A stretch of DNA of 64,000 bases from the NCBI GenBank assembly GCA_025201845.1, contig MU603933.1:117291-181290 (forward strand), read 5' to 3'. Shown here in pieces: positions 1-9,789 of the stretch. The number at the start of each line of letters is the position of its first letter. Within the stretch, counting starts at the first letter, position 1. This stretch comes from Martensiomyces pterosporus. Lineage: Eukaryota > Kickxellomycota > Kickxellomycetes > Kickxellales > Kickxellaceae. A program made the translations under genes and the position numbers. The notes below the pieces were generated by a model that saw only the letters and a list, made by a program, of their open reading frames with translations, was not told where the DNA came from and did no database searches.

Positions 1-636
1 GGGAGGCGAGCGTGGAGAGAGCAGCGTGGAACAGCATGCCGAATGGCGAGCAGGCGGAAAGCGGCAGCAGCAGCGACTTGCACTCGGTTGCCGTCACACA
101 GCGGCAGACTGCATTTGCATTCTGTAACCACTGCCTGGCAATCCCTGCTAAACGCAACTGCCGACAAGAGTATCTTTTGTGCGCTGCATGGCTCTGCTGC
201 TCACTCCCTCCGCCATTCAACCCACGGCAGCCATCACTCTGTTTTCACATGGAGTTGTGAGCAAAAAAAAAAACACGCATCTTGTCTCTGGGTTGCATCT
301 TGCCGGGTTGTCGGTCCCAGCTTCTCTGGATCGTGTGCAGTAGTGGCTCTACTAGTTATCTCGCTCTACACATCAAAAAAAGCACTGAGCTAATGGCCAG
401 AAGATGCCAAAATGTAGCCCAGGCCTACCAATGGCATACGCAGGGATATAATTAGTCACATGCTGTATTGTTTCTTTCGAAAGCACACGCAGTTCGCAGG
501 CATGAGGGCTGTGATCACCAACACCGCCACCAAGTCCAGCCTTGTAGAAAAAGCGCCAAGAGAGAAAGGTATGACGGCGCAGTTTTTCTACTCTTACTTT
601 TCGACTCCGCCCCTTTGCTCACACTCACACTAAAGC

Positions 637-668
<32 letters not shown>

Positions 669-845
669 ATTCAACAAATCGCTTTAGCCAAGGACGCTAC
701 CACCAGAGCTTTTCCTGCATAGGCCTTCTACTCCTGCTTTGCTTTTCTTGGCACTTGTGGTCGCACCACTCTACACTCTAATTAAACCTTCCCGATTCAT
801 ACGCATTTTGGTTTTGCAAAAAAATATTATTTTCATTTAATAACC
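1..845. other. Upstream region of VAC7, no gene seen
   Basis: No open frame here resembles a known protein; those present are short and compositionally biased. The stretch ends in an A/T-rich segment just before the VAC7 start, where the context ATAACCATGGGC is a good eukaryotic initiation context. A CAG/GCA microsatellite lies at 638-667. Most likely promoter and 5' leader of VAC7. Confidence 0.5.
638..667 (+). repeat. (GCA)10 microsatellite
   Basis: Ten uninterrupted GCA units in the noncoding leader upstream of VAC7. Similar CAG-type tracts in this window lie inside coding sequence (polyglutamine in the centrin-like protein and in POL2), so this one is unusual in being outside a recognised gene. 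Confidence 0.9.
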
Positions 846-3119
846 ATGGGCGACGAAGACGAGCAGCAGCACACGACAATGATTAAGCAGCTGACGGATT
901 TGGACGACCACGTACTCGATGAGCAGGCCGGCTTGTTCATGCACCCGCGTCGCAAGTCGCTCAAATCCGAGGCCACCCCACGCCCACTCTCACAGCCCTT
1001 CTTCCAGCCGCTCCAGGTGTTCCCTGACGTGCTAAACGTAAGCGCCATGGTAGAGAGACAAGAGCAGAGGGATCAAAAGGAGCAGCAGCAGCAGCAGCAG
1101 GATGCCGCAAAGGACAATACCGGCGACTCGTATGCCGCCCCATTGTCTAATAACAAATCGTCAGGTGCTGTGTCGAGCATGAATACAGGCTATGTGCAGG
1201 ACATAGCTACGATTGCATCGGCGACACAGGACCCACATAGCCTTACCTCCCAGGCGTCGCGAGTCACTGCGATGACGCCAGCAGAGACTGCCGGCAATAC
1301 GCCGGTGATGACTGCGGGTGCCATAGGCAAGTCGCGCTCAGGGCTGCGGAGCGTGTCTCTTACCAGGCTGGTCGGAGAGGCGTCAGAGGGCATCATCAAT
1401 ACACTCAGTAGCGGCGATTCGCTCAACCGTGATGCAGTGGCCAGCTTGGAGCCACGCGGTGGCAAACCCAGCCCGCTGCCACCGCCAGGAGACCCAGGCG
1501 CACACCACCACCCACAAATTCTGCGTACTGGCACGCCGATCGAAACGCCAAATGAGGAAGGCGAAAGGCAGCTCAGCGTGGAGACCAGCAAAGCTAGCAA
1601 GGCGGCGACAAAGCGCAGCAGTGCGCGACGCACCAACGATCGGCCTATGCATGCCAAGGGAACAAGGCTGTTTGTGCGCAGGAATAACGTGCCCAGCAGG
1701 GGCAGCGAGGACGACGACTCGGACGAGAATGAGCAATTTATATACCGCAACTCGCGCAGCAGCCTGCATGTCAGCTCAATACCCGAGGAGTCGTACGAGG
1801 ACCGGGAGCTCATGAGCAAGCGCCGCTCTAACCGCCACCGCCTCTCTACATACATGAGCAGCGATCGCCGTCCAAGCTCTGGCGTCGGTAACGGTGGTGG
1901 CGGTGGCGGCAGTGGTGGTCGTGCTGGTAGCGCTGGTCCACCAGTGCTATCGTCTGGAAGCTATTTTCCCGCATATGGCTCCAGCACTGCACAGGGCGGT
2001 GGTCCTGGCAGCGCAAGCTCGGCAATCGCTGGTGCTTCTTCGTCTGTTGGTGGATCGAGCAGAAAGATAGGGCGGATGCTGCGTAGTAGCAACAACGCCA
2101 GCGGCAACACGAGCAACTATGCGAGCAATAGCAATGCTGCCGCCGCCATGGGCCACCGGTTCAGCATCCTGACGCAGTCTAACAACGAGTACGGGGAAAC
2201 CAGTGAGGAGAGCGACTTGGACGCGGAACCAGCCGGCATGAGGTCCACATATAACCCGTATTCGCGGCGTAGCAGCAGGCGGTTCCACTCGAACGTGTAC
2301 TACGGCTCGTCTGAAGACCTGCCGGAAACGACACCCTTGTTTCGTAGACACATAGGGCAGCGGCGCAAGCAGGCGAACACACTGATGTGGCTTTTGCGTG
2401 CGGTCCTGCTCTCCCTGATGGCGCTAACATCGATGTTCATTCTTGTTGCGCTGTTCAACTTCACCTCTGCGCCACTGATGGATGTGCAGGCGATCAAGGT
2501 GTCAAACATATTGGCTACCGAAAAGGAGCTTTTGTTTATTCTGCACATCCAGTCGACCAACCCTAACATCCGCGAGGTGCTTATCGAGCGCTCCGAAATA
2601 GGGGTGTTTGCAGCCGCTGCAGTGAGCAACACCACGCTGAATGGCAGCAATGGAGCCCGTTTGATAGCGGCAAACGAGACAGAACCGGCCATTCTTCTTG
2701 GCAACGTGTATGAGCTAAGCGACCCGATGCGCTTTGCGCCGGGGTCGCTCCGGCAGCCGACAACTGACGTCAAGACGACGCAAATCAGCATACACCACCC
2801 AGGCGCGTCCATAGGCAGTGGCGATGGGGACGACGAGAACTCGGATGCCGCCAAGTGGAGGCGGCTGCTCAAGGGGCCCTATGACCTTACCATCCGCGGT
2901 ACACTACAGTACACTCTGTGGCAGCGCAACTATGCGTCACGCATATGTATTGCTAAGCTCGCCAATCTACCGGCAGACAATAGCACTGCTTTGCCGTTTG
3001 TTACTGCCGCTGGCCTGGGCTGCGACGAGGGCGATGACGACACAATCACTCTGCCGCATCCGCCTAAACCTCCTTTCGGCCAGCTGCTGCAGAGGATTTT
3101 TATGAATAGGTGGCACTGA
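846..3119 (+). CDS. VAC7: Vac7-family vacuolar segregation protein
   Basis: A 757-residue protein. Residues 1 to about 510 are low-complexity and hydrophilic (Ser/Gly/Asn/Arg-rich, probably disordered). A single membrane segment follows at about 516-540, and then a conserved lumenal block that begins PLMDVQAIKVSNILATEKEL and includes NPNIREVLIE, which is the recognisable Vac7 signature. In yeast Vac7 sits in the vacuole membrane and activates the Fab1 lipid kinase together with Vac14, raising PI(3,5)P2 and controlling vacuole size (family knowledge). The layout of long cytosolic tail, one membrane span and short lumenal domain with N-glycosylation sequons fits this. The start is the first ATG after a long A/T-rich leader, and the gene is intronless. 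The N-terminal half is too degenerate to compare with other fungi by eye. Confidence 0.85.
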   Translation: MGDEDEQQHTTMIKQLTDLDDHVLDEQAGLFMHPRRKSLKSEATPRPLSQPFFQPLQVFPDVLNVSAMVERQEQRDQKEQQQQQQDAAKDNTGDSYAAPLSNNKSSGAVSSMNTGYVQDIATIASATQDPHSLTSQASRVTAMTPAETAGNTPVMTAGAIGKSRSGLRSVSLTRLVGEASEGIINTLSSGDSLNRDAVASLEPRGGKPSPLPPPGDPGAHHHPQILRTGTPIETPNEEGERQLSVETSKASKAATKRSSARRTNDRPMHAKGTRLFVRRNNVPSRGSEDDDSDENEQFIYRNSRSSLHVSSIPEESYEDRELMSKRRSNRHRLSTYMSSDRRPSSGVGNGGGGGGSGGRAGSAGPPVLSSGSYFPAYGSSTAQGGGPGSASSAIAGASSSVGGSSRKIGRMLRSSNNASGNTSNYASNSNAAAAMGHRFSILTQSNNEYGETSEESDLDAEPAGMRSTYNPYSRRSSRRFHSNVYYGSSEDLPETTPLFRRHIGQRRKQANTLMWLLRAVLLSLMALTSMFILVALFNFTSAPLMDVQAIKVSNILATEKELLFILHIQSTNPNIREVLIERSEIGVFAAAAVSNTTLNGSNGARLIAANETEPAILLGNVYELSDPMRFAPGSLRQPTTDVKTTQISIHHPGASIGSGDGDDENSDAAKWRRLLKGPYDLTIRGTLQYTLWQRNYASRICIAKLANLPADNSTALPFVTAAGLGCDEGDDDTITLPHPPKPPFGQLLQRIFMNRWH

Positions 3120-4532
3120 GGGAACGGGGTACTCAGCGAGACGAGGGAGGCACGGCAGCAGGATGCGGCTGCGCCCTGATGCTGGATAACGGCACAGTGC
3201 ACTCGCTGCTCGCTTCCGCCTTGCCCGGCTGTTCGCTCATGCCTTGGCTGCATGCGTCAAAGACAATGTATGTAGTACAATTGTTTTACACGGTGGGTTC
3301 TGTCCTAATTTCGATTTATCCATATATGCTGGGCGGATGGTGTGTGCACCCCACCTCTGGTGCAAGCAAACCCACTTGCTCCCTTCCCCACATATGCACG
3401 ATGGACACCATGATTATTCAGTGCCAACAGCCATGGCATAGGCAGAAGCCTTCGAAAGAACAGCCCCGTGCAGCCAGCCAAGGCAGCGCGGCTCCTTTCC
3501 TGGTTGCAAAGCCCGAAGAGCAGGAGCAGAGCAGGGTAGGCAGCACCATATGGACAGACAGCAAGCCACAGAAGGGAATCCAATCCACAGATTCATGGGC
3601 CGGGAAGCTAAAAAGAAAGAAAGCGAGGCGTGGCTTCATCGCATACTAGAGGCAGTTCGCTCCATGAAGCAACCACAAACGACCTTGATTGGTGCTCATG
3701 CACTGTGACGTAGGCGGATAACAAGTACGCGCATACTTGAAATGCAGATTGTATGTGGATGATGTGCAAAAGAGGAGAGGACAAGCTGGCCGTTTGCTGC
3801 TTTGCACGGCGCACGCCATAGCGGACGAGACGAAGAAACTGCTGTGGTTGCAGTATATATACACCCTGGCTTCAAGGAGGGGGTTAAAGCCGCAGCTGCA
3901 GCTTGCGATTCCCTTTACGTTTCTGCTCAGACACAGCTTGGCATACACTGCACTGCTCTATTTATTGAACGGATTCTCATACCAAACACCACAACACCAG
4001 CAACACAGGCAACAACCCGCGCAGGTGAGCCATCAATGAAGTTCATCGTTACTGGTAAGTTGCCTAGCACCGTTGCTCTCTGGCCGCTGCTGCGTGGAAA
4101 GAGAGCTGCCGCCTATGGAGGCTCGGGTCCAGCTCGCCCTCGTCTTGGGCCGCAAAGAAAGGGCCAGCGCTTCCCCCGCCCCAAACCAAGCAGCTCCGTT
4201 GAGCTGCGCTGCGAGAGGGTAGGGAAAGCCGCTGCTGCCTCTCTGAAACACTGCTTTATTGTGAGCAGCACCTGGCCCCACACCAACCACAACTTTTTTT
4301 TTTCTACCAACTTTTTCTTCTTCTATGCATGCCTTTCCGCTTTTCCTCCTTGTATTTTATTGTCCTGGTTTTCCTTGCTCCCGCTTTGTCTCTTCATATT
4401 AACGACAGCGCAAGAACTGGTGCTGAGTCTCGTGTCTTTTTCGCCTTGCCTGCACACGTATATTTGCGAATAGCTTCATCGTGTTCGCCGCTTCAGGGTT
4501 TCTATTCTCTTCCTCCTGCTCCTCTCCCACAC
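3120..4532. other. Intergenic: VAC7 3' end and bZIP promoter/leader
   Basis: No protein-coding gene is supported. A TATATATA element at about 3854-3861 could be the core promoter of the downstream bZIP gene. A splice donor at 4055 (G/GTAAGT) and a possible acceptor at 4407-4408, preceded by ATTAAC, suggest a 5' leader intron. A CT-rich tract at about 4290-4390 precedes the acceptor. Confidence 0.45.
4036..4473 (+). promoter_or_regulatory. Possible spliced upstream ORF in the bZIP leader
   Basis: An ATG at 4036 is followed after 19 nt by the donor GTAAGT at 4055. Joining to the acceptor at 4408 (candidate intron 4055-4408) gives a 27-codon reading frame that stops at 4471-4473, sixty bases before the main bZIP start at 4533. 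Short upstream ORFs are a known translational control of some stress bZIP factors (Gcn4, ATF4), but this factor looks ATF2/Atf1-like, so the analogy is loose. The splice prediction is by eye only; the segment could equally be ordinary untranslated leader. Confidence 0.3.
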
Positions 4533-5690
4533 ATGGCGTCTAACCACCAGGGCTACTCGCAGGCTCTCGCATCAACAGCTGCAATGGGCGCCAGCGCATC
4601 TGCATTCCCCCTAACGAACAGCACCATCGTCGGCATGAGCTCTCGCGGTCTGGTCCCTGGCGCCCTGGCGGCTCCGACAGCGGACAAGAGTGCCGATGGC
4701 ACTGCTACAGCATCCTCGTCCCCCACAATGAACGCTGCTGTCAGCTCGCCACAGTGGGAGCAGATGGTGCCCAGCGCGGCCAGCAGCGGTTGGCTAACTA
4801 CACATGCCAACGCAGCATCGTCTGTCGCTACTAGCCAGCAGGTTGGCTCGCCACAGCAGGCCGGCGGGCGCAAGCGATCTGCTGCTGCTGCGGGGAAATC
4901 CAAGGCCAAGCCAGCGGGCGGAGAACGGGATGGTGTTATTGCTGGCGGAATCGGGAAGACAAAGGCACGAGGCAGCAGTGCTCTCCATGGAACCAGCAGC
5001 AGGATGTCGAAGGGCAGCGACAGCACCGCAGAAGATGAGAGCGATGGCCACAGGGATGGCAGTGATGCTGCCGATGGCAACGTTAACTCGGAGGAGCAGC
5101 GCCGGCGCAGAAGGTTCCTCGAGCGCAACCGCATTGCAGCATCCAAGTGCCGGCAGAAGAAGAAACTGTGGATTCAGGAGCTTGAGCGCCGCGCAGAAGA
5201 CGTCACCATGCAGAACCGCTCCCTCCACCTGGCAGTCGCGCAGCTGAAGGAGGAAGTGATTGTCCTGAAGAATCAATTGTTGGCGCATAGAAACTGCGGG
5301 TGCTCGGCGATCCAGCAGTTCTTGCAGACAGACTGTACTGGCGGTACAGTGGCTCAGGCGGCTACGGCGGCCGTGGCGGCGGCGGCGGTTGCTGGATTCC
5401 CACTTGCCACTCAGCCCCAGCAGAGCCTCACTTCGCCACCGCAGCCTCCCTTGGCCCCTCAGTTGCTCGCTCAGCAGCAGCAGCCCCATGCGCCCATGCT
5501 CCTCATTCAGCAGCCACCTTTGCCACATGTAGTTCAGCAGCAGCATCAGCAGCGGCAGCGCACAGCATCAGTTGATCTGAAGGTGTCGCAAAATCCTGCT
5601 GCTGCTGCTGCCGCCATGATGGCCACTGCCCCAGCTGTCAATATCGCTGCTTCGTTTTCGAATGGCATGAATCCCAAAAAGGCCCTTTGA
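4533..5690 (+). CDS. ATF/CREB-type bZIP transcription factor (Atf1/ATF2-like)
   Basis: A 385-residue protein starting at MASNHQG. The frame is open further upstream to 4329, but that part is hydrophobic, CT-rich leader sequence, so the ATG at 4533 is preferred. The basic region carries [13 protein letters not shown], the N-x-x-A-A-x-x-C-R pattern of ATF/CREB factors, followed directly by a leucine zipper. Right after the zipper comes LLAHRNC, which matches the LLAHKDC tail of ATF2 and Atf1. Around the bZIP are Ser/Ala-rich and Gln/Pro-rich stretches typical of activation regions. Family knowledge: dimers bind CRE sites (TGACGTCA) and in fission yeast act downstream of the stress MAP kinase. 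Target genes cannot be read from this sequence. No MAPK docking site was identified by eye. Confidence 0.85.
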   Translation: MASNHQGYSQALASTAAMGASASAFPLTNSTIVGMSSRGLVPGALAAPTADKSADGTATASSSPTMNAAVSSPQWEQMVPSAASSGWLTTHANAASSVATSQQVGSPQQAGGRKRSAAAAGKSKAKPAGGERDGVIAGGIGKTKARGSSALHGTSSRMSKGSDSTAEDESDGHRDGSDAADGNVNSEEQRRRRRFLERNRIAASKCRQKKKLWIQELERRAEDVTMQNRSLHLAVAQLKEEVIVLKNQLLAHRNCGCSAIQQFLQTDCTGGTVAQAATAAVAAAAVAGFPLATQPQQSLTSPPQPPLAPQLLAQQQQPHAPMLLIQQPPLPHVVQQQHQQRQRTASVDLKVSQNPAAAAAAMMATAPAVNIAASFSNGMNPKKAL

Positions 5691-5825
5691 GTATTCGTCT
5701 GCCGTTTTTTTTTCCGATTGAATTCTGTCTGTATATTAAACATTCTTTCTACTCTGTACGCTGTGCGTTGAGGGGAAGAGATGAACCAGTATACGGCTTG
5801 CTGACATGCTGACTAACATGGGGCG

Positions 5826-6530
5826 CTAAGCCAGCAAGGGCAGGAGCAGTATTCCAGCTACCAGCGTGCGCGAAACACCAACGTTTTGGCCCATGTTTTC
5901 GAGTGGCTCATACGAGGCCAGTGGCGACAGAGTAGTGGGTTCTTCTTCTTCACCAGGAGCCAGCACAATAAACTGGGTTTGCATCACAGTCTCTACTTCG
6001 CCTGAACTTGAGACCGCAGAGCTCGGTGCCATTTCCGCTCTTTCGTCTTCGCCGCGGTCCTCGTTTTCGACAACAGTCGTTGTATGGCCACTCGAGGAGA
6101 AATGCCTCTGGCTTGTTGGCCCCAGGGTGTTTTCGAAGAGGTTGGGCTTTTGGGAAAGACTCTCCCGCATGGCTCCCTCCTTGGGCGAAGGCGGTGCTGC
6201 ATCCGCACCAGACACATCCATATGCTGCTCGTCGTGTGCACCCACGTCATCCTTGCTTTTGTCGTCCATATGATCCACCGTGCTTGTCTGTGGGCTTTTG
6301 CGAGCATCCTGTGCATCTGCATCTGCATCTGCATCTGCATCTGCGGTCGATACGGGCGCACTCTGGGCAATCTTGTCTGTGCGGGTGGACGATGTCTGTG
6401 GCCTGCTGTCTCTGAACACCCCGGCAACGCTGTCCAAGAGCCCACCGATATTCAGTAGCGCAGGTGCGCCATGTGCGGCCACTGCCAGATAAGCGAGAAT
6501 GCAGGTCAGGAGTACTACTAGCCTCATCAC
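5826..6530 (-). CDS. Acidic secreted protein, probably GPI-anchored, unknown function
   Basis: A 234-residue protein with a clear N-terminal signal peptide (MMRLVVLLTCILAYLAVAAHG, cleavage near residue 22). It has an acidic Ser/Thr/Asp/Glu-rich body and a short hydrophobic C-terminal tail (VAGILLLPLLA) with no charge after it, the arrangement expected of a GPI-anchored surface protein. The middle carries an Asp-Ala repeat (DADADADADA) encoded by a perfect hexanucleotide repeat. No catalytic domain is recognised, and similar lineage-specific cell-wall or membrane mucin-like proteins are common in fungi. Function unknown. It is convergent with the bZIP gene, whose stop lies 135 bases away. The tail is short for a GPI signal, so plain secretion remains possible. 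Confidence 0.65.
   Translation of the reverse strand: MMRLVVLLTCILAYLAVAAHGAPALLNIGGLLDSVAGVFRDSRPQTSSTRTDKIAQSAPVSTADADADADADAQDARKSPQTSTVDHMDDKSKDDVGAHDEQHMDVSGADAAPPSPKEGAMRESLSQKPNLFENTLGPTSQRHFSSSGHTTTVVENEDRGEDERAEMAPSSAVSSSGEVETVMQTQFIVLAPGEEEEPTTLSPLASYEPLENMGQNVGVSRTLVAGILLLPLLA
6313..6342 (-). repeat. Hexanucleotide repeat encoding Asp-Ala
   Basis: Five perfect GCATCT units on the + strand, read as AGATGC on the - strand, encode the alternating Asp-Ala tract of the secreted protein. Unit length is a multiple of three, so copy-number change would keep the frame and vary the tract length between strains. Confidence 0.85.
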
Positions 6531-7008
6531 AGTTCTATGATAGCACTACACACCAAATAATGTATACTGGATATACTACGTGCAATAGGTATATTGGATG
6601 TCGGAGAAAGAAACCAGCCAGACCATCTAAGCGACGGAGACCGGCTCGGGCTAGTGGGTTTTATCCGCGAACAATGGTGGCTGGCTGGCACGAAAGTAAA
6701 GGAAACGCAGCTCCTAACAGCTGCTGTTATTATGATCCGTGCTACTTTTAGCTAGTAATCAAGACGCTCTGCCCAAATGCGTTGCACGCCTTGGTGCCGT
6801 TTATATTCCAAGTTCATGTCGCCTTGCAAGAGAAACAAATTGTGCAAATGCCTTGGCACAACGGCGGCAATAAACAGTCGATGGCATTGCTGGGCAGTAA
6901 AGAACAGCAGTGCAGGCAGTAGATCAGGCAGAGGGCTGAGGCAAAGAAACGGTGGCGGCGGCAGAATAGATATATCACGAGTAGAAGGCAGAGAGCCAAG
7001 CAACCGCC
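6531..7008. other. Intergenic, no gene seen
   Basis: It lies between the start of the secreted protein (reading left) and the 3' end of the aldose epimerase. It should hold the secreted-protein promoter and the epimerase 3' untranslated region. It is A/T-rich near 6530-6610; no further signal was recognised. Confidence 0.4.
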
Positions 7009-8091
7009 CTACATGCGATCGAGCTTGTACACGACGCGGTGGGTAAAGACGTCGCCTGGATGCAGAATGACCTGGTCGCGGAACTTTGGAATGTTCACGG
7101 CATTAGTAAACCTCTGGGTTTCAAATGCCACGGCTGCATAGTTTCCGTATCTGACGCCGTCCTTTCCAACAAGCTTATCCGAGATCCAGTTGCCAGTGTA
7201 CAGCACCACAACGGGCTGGTCCGAAAGGACTGTCAGCCTGAGCTTGGTTCTGTCGCTCCACACACTAGCAACCTCCCTGACAGTGTCCACTGGCTTGTCG
7301 CTGACAGCAAAGACATGGTCGTAGCCACGCAGGGTATCCTTGTCAAAGTTCTCCAGTTCGTCGCCGAACCTCCGCGGCTTGGAGAAGAAATCCAGCACCG
7401 TGTCCTTTACGGGCAGGAGCTCGCCTGTGGGAACCATGATGTTGTCCTTGCGCGTGGCCATGTAGCGGTCGGCAGCTAGCTGGCAGATGTGGTTGTGGAC
7501 TGTGGGCTCCTCGAATCCAGTGAGGTTCCAATAGGTGTGGTTAGTGGGGTTCAGGATGGTCTCGGTGCCCTCAAGAAGCTTTCCATCATAGTCGATGTGC
7601 ATGGCATCGTCATCAGAAAGCGAGTAAGTGACATTCAGCTCGACCTTGCCCGGGAATCCCTCCTCGCCGTCGGGCGAAACATAGGTGAACCTGACGCTAG
7701 CCGGACTGGACTGCGAGGCAACCTGGGCAGAGAAAATCTTCTTGTCGAAGCCCTGCTTGCCGCCGTGCAGACACACCTTGTTAGGCTGAATCTCGGGCAG
7801 TAGGCATCTCTTGCCATCAATGGTGACGTCGTCGCAGGGATGGATGCGGCCGGCGACGCGGCCCACGGTGGCGCCGAAGTAGGGGTCGTCGATTTGAAGC
7901 GACTCGATCCATTTCTCGTAGTTCTCGAAGCCACTGACGATGTCGCGCGGCTTGCCGTCCTTGTCGCTGATAATGAAGCGGACTAGACGTGCGCCAAAAG
8001 TGGTGATGTGGAGAGCAGTGCCGTTGCTGTTGGTCAGAATGTACTCGTCGACGCTGCCGTCTTGGCTAAAGGCCCGTTTGGTGACTGCCAT
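7009..8091 (-). CDS. Aldose 1-epimerase (galactose mutarotase)
   Basis: A 360-residue, intronless protein of normal length for the family. It interconverts alpha and beta anomers of aldoses such as galactose and glucose, feeding the Leloir pathway in the cytosol (family knowledge). Visible motifs: FGATVGRVAGRI near residues 70-85, the substrate-binding NHTYWNL near 183-189 with the catalytic histidine, DHVFAV, and the catalytic glutamate in AFETQRFTNAVN near 320. In yeasts the mutarotase is fused to UDP-galactose 4-epimerase as Gal10; here it is a free-standing enzyme with no epimerase domain. A TATA-like element lies about 125 bases upstream. No other GAL gene is visible in the window. Confidence 0.9.
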   Translation of the reverse strand: MAVTKRAFSQDGSVDEYILTNSNGTALHITTFGARLVRFIISDKDGKPRDIVSGFENYEKWIESLQIDDPYFGATVGRVAGRIHPCDDVTIDGKRCLLPEIQPNKVCLHGGKQGFDKKIFSAQVASQSSPASVRFTYVSPDGEEGFPGKVELNVTYSLSDDDAMHIDYDGKLLEGTETILNPTNHTYWNLTGFEEPTVHNHICQLAADRYMATRKDNIMVPTGELLPVKDTVLDFFSKPRRFGDELENFDKDTLRGYDHVFAVSDKPVDTVREVASVWSDRTKLRLTVLSDQPVVVLYTGNWISDKLVGKDGVRYGNYAAVAFETQRFTNAVNIPKFRDQVILHPGDVFTHRVVYKLDRM

Positions 8092-8746
8092 CGTACTTGG
8101 TGCTGGCGCGTAAGCAGTGCGTGTGCTGAGCAGAAAGAGTGGTGCTTGGTTGCAGAGCAGTTCAGGGGAGAGAGTTGATTGTCGGGCAGCACGCCGCCTC
8201 GCACGCCGCCCCTTTTATACCGCTCAGGCTGGTGATGGCTGCAGCAGAAGGCGGAGCATGCGGGCGATCGCCTGCCACACGGATCACGCACCACAGCCTC
8301 AGCCCCCTTATCCGGGTGTCCATGGCCATGCCAAAAAAAGCAAGGCGCAAGTCTTTTCTCTCTGCTGGACCGTGTACCCAGTGCAGCCTTTGCTGATAAA
8401 AGCTGCAGCGACCACTCCGCAGAGTCATGCCACAGCGCAACCACCGACTGATCCGCACACTCCCCGAGCCTCGTGCTCCCTCGGCTCTCGGCCCAGATAA
8501 CAGAGGCACGGCCATCAGTAATTGGCACTAGCTCATCCCGGCGAAAGGGCCCCTGTTCCGGCCGAGCATGCGCTTTGTGAGTTCGGCAGAAAGAAACTAA
8601 CTCTGGTAAACAGCCATCCAACAAAGCAAATGCTTTGCAGCGTGTGAGGCGCCTGCCTCTGTCTTTCGTTGCGTTACAGCATGTCAGAAGCTGGGAACTA
8701 GCAAAAGGAAGTGAAGAATGCAGGTGCCTAGGAAGCAGCATAGGAA
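8092..8746. other. Intergenic: epimerase promoter and UTR4 3' end
   Basis: No gene supported. It contains a TATA-like box on the - strand at 8211-8222 serving the epimerase. Overlapping open frames on both strands here show no recognisable protein. Confidence 0.45.
8211..8222 (-). promoter_or_regulatory. TATA box of the aldose epimerase gene
   Basis: On the - strand the sequence reads GGTATAAAAGGGG, a close match to the TATA consensus, about 125 bases upstream of the epimerase ATG and correctly oriented. This spacing leaves room for a short 5' leader. Confidence 0.55.
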
Positions 8747-9487
8747 TCAGAGTGGAATGTCAAGAAAGTTCGAAGACGTCTGGTGCTTGCACTCTCCAAG
8801 CGGCGCGTTTCCTGGCCTAACCGAGACAACCGTCCGCATGCCCGCCTCTTCCGCTGCCACGATCTCGTTGACGTTATCGCTCACAAACAGCACCCTCTCA
8901 GGCTCGGCGCAGATGTCTTTGGCGATCCTGCTGTAGCTCTCACTTTCGACCTTCAGCCCGATCTTGGTGTCGTAGTGGCCCGAGATATACCCGAGCATAT
9001 CGCCGTGGTCCGAGTACCTCAGCAGCATCTTCTGTGCCTCGACACTTCCCGACGAGTAAATAAACACGCGGCGCCCCTTATCGACCCACCTCTTAATGGC
9101 GTCCACGGCATCGTCGTATAGAATACCCTTGAGCTGTCCGCTCTCGTACCCAAACTTCCACATGTAGCCCTGCAGCCCCTTCAGCGCGCCTATCTTGCGG
9201 TCAGCCTTCATCTGCCAGTCGACGTTTGCCACAACCTTCCGGCGCACCTCTTCGTCGCTGTCTGCACTCAGGTCGATGGCTATCGCGGAGGAGATGCCTG
9301 CACCCACATCCTCGTTGGCCTGGGAGGCAATGGCCTGCACGTGGGTCTGAACTACCGGGTCGGCCCAGTTGGCTTGCAGGAACTCCGAGACGTTGCGTGT
9401 GATGTAGGGGAAAAGCTCGTCGTGGACAAAGGAGATGGGCGTGGTGGTGCCCTCGATGTCCAGGAGCACTATATCGTAGCCGGCCAT
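8747..9487 (-). CDS. UTR4: Enolase-phosphatase E1 (methionine salvage)
   Basis: A 246-residue HAD-superfamily enzyme, normal length for the family. It converts 2,3-diketo-5-methylthiopentyl-1-phosphate to the acireductone in the methionine salvage pathway (family knowledge). The start is taken at MAGYDIVLLDIEGTTT because the family motif lies at the extreme N-terminus; upstream in-frame residues to 9538 look like leader. HAD motif I is DIEGTT with D10 and E12, motif II is IYSSGS near residue 140, and motif IV is the VSDN near 205. Homologues are widespread in fungi. The gene points the same way as the epimerase and is divergent from LAMTOR5 with about 300 bases between starts. No other salvage gene is in the window. 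Confidence 0.92.
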   Translation of the reverse strand: MAGYDIVLLDIEGTTTPISFVHDELFPYITRNVSEFLQANWADPVVQTHVQAIASQANEDVGAGISSAIAIDLSADSDEEVRRKVVANVDWQMKADRKIGALKGLQGYMWKFGYESGQLKGILYDDAVDAIKRWVDKGRRVFIYSSGSVEAQKMLLRYSDHGDMLGYISGHYDTKIGLKVESESYSRIAKDICAEPERVLFVSDNVNEIVAAEEAGMRTVVSVRPGNAPLGECKHQTSSNFLDIPL

Positions 9488-9789
9488 TCTGTTTCGAATT
9501 TGTTGCTGGAAGGGCAAAATAGATAAAAAGCGAAGCAATGGGAGATAAGAGCGCAGCTGGGTGGCGAGAAAGCTGGCAGTTCCCAGGAACAGAGGGGGCC
9601 CGTGACATGGCCCCTAAAATCATCTACTGTTGATCTGCTCATTTCGACCCACGTACCCTTAGAGCAGCATTTGCGTGCAAATATCGCTTCTGCTACACAT
9701 ACACATACACACACATACACACGCACACACTCTTACTGCCCTGTGCCTCTCTCCCACACCGCCGCACTGCCCTACTATCCAGACGTACA
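9488..9789. promoter_or_regulatory. Divergent promoter region UTR4 / LAMTOR5
   Basis: About 300 bases between two gene starts facing away from each other, so it must hold both promoters. It includes an alternating (ACACAT/CA)n tract at 9694-9730, close to the LAMTOR5 start, which is a simple-sequence promoter element or leader. No canonical TATA box was found. Confidence 0.45.
9694..9730 (+). repeat. CA/CACATA-rich simple repeat
   Basis: Purine-pyrimidine alternating ACACAT/ACAC tract, 60 bases upstream of the LAMTOR5 ATG. Probably part of its leader. Confidence 0.8.

Noticed and set aside
8034..8741. 235-codon frame on the - strand overlapping the epimerase start
   Set aside because: Composition is unlike a protein, it overlaps the promoter and TATA box, and no family is seen.
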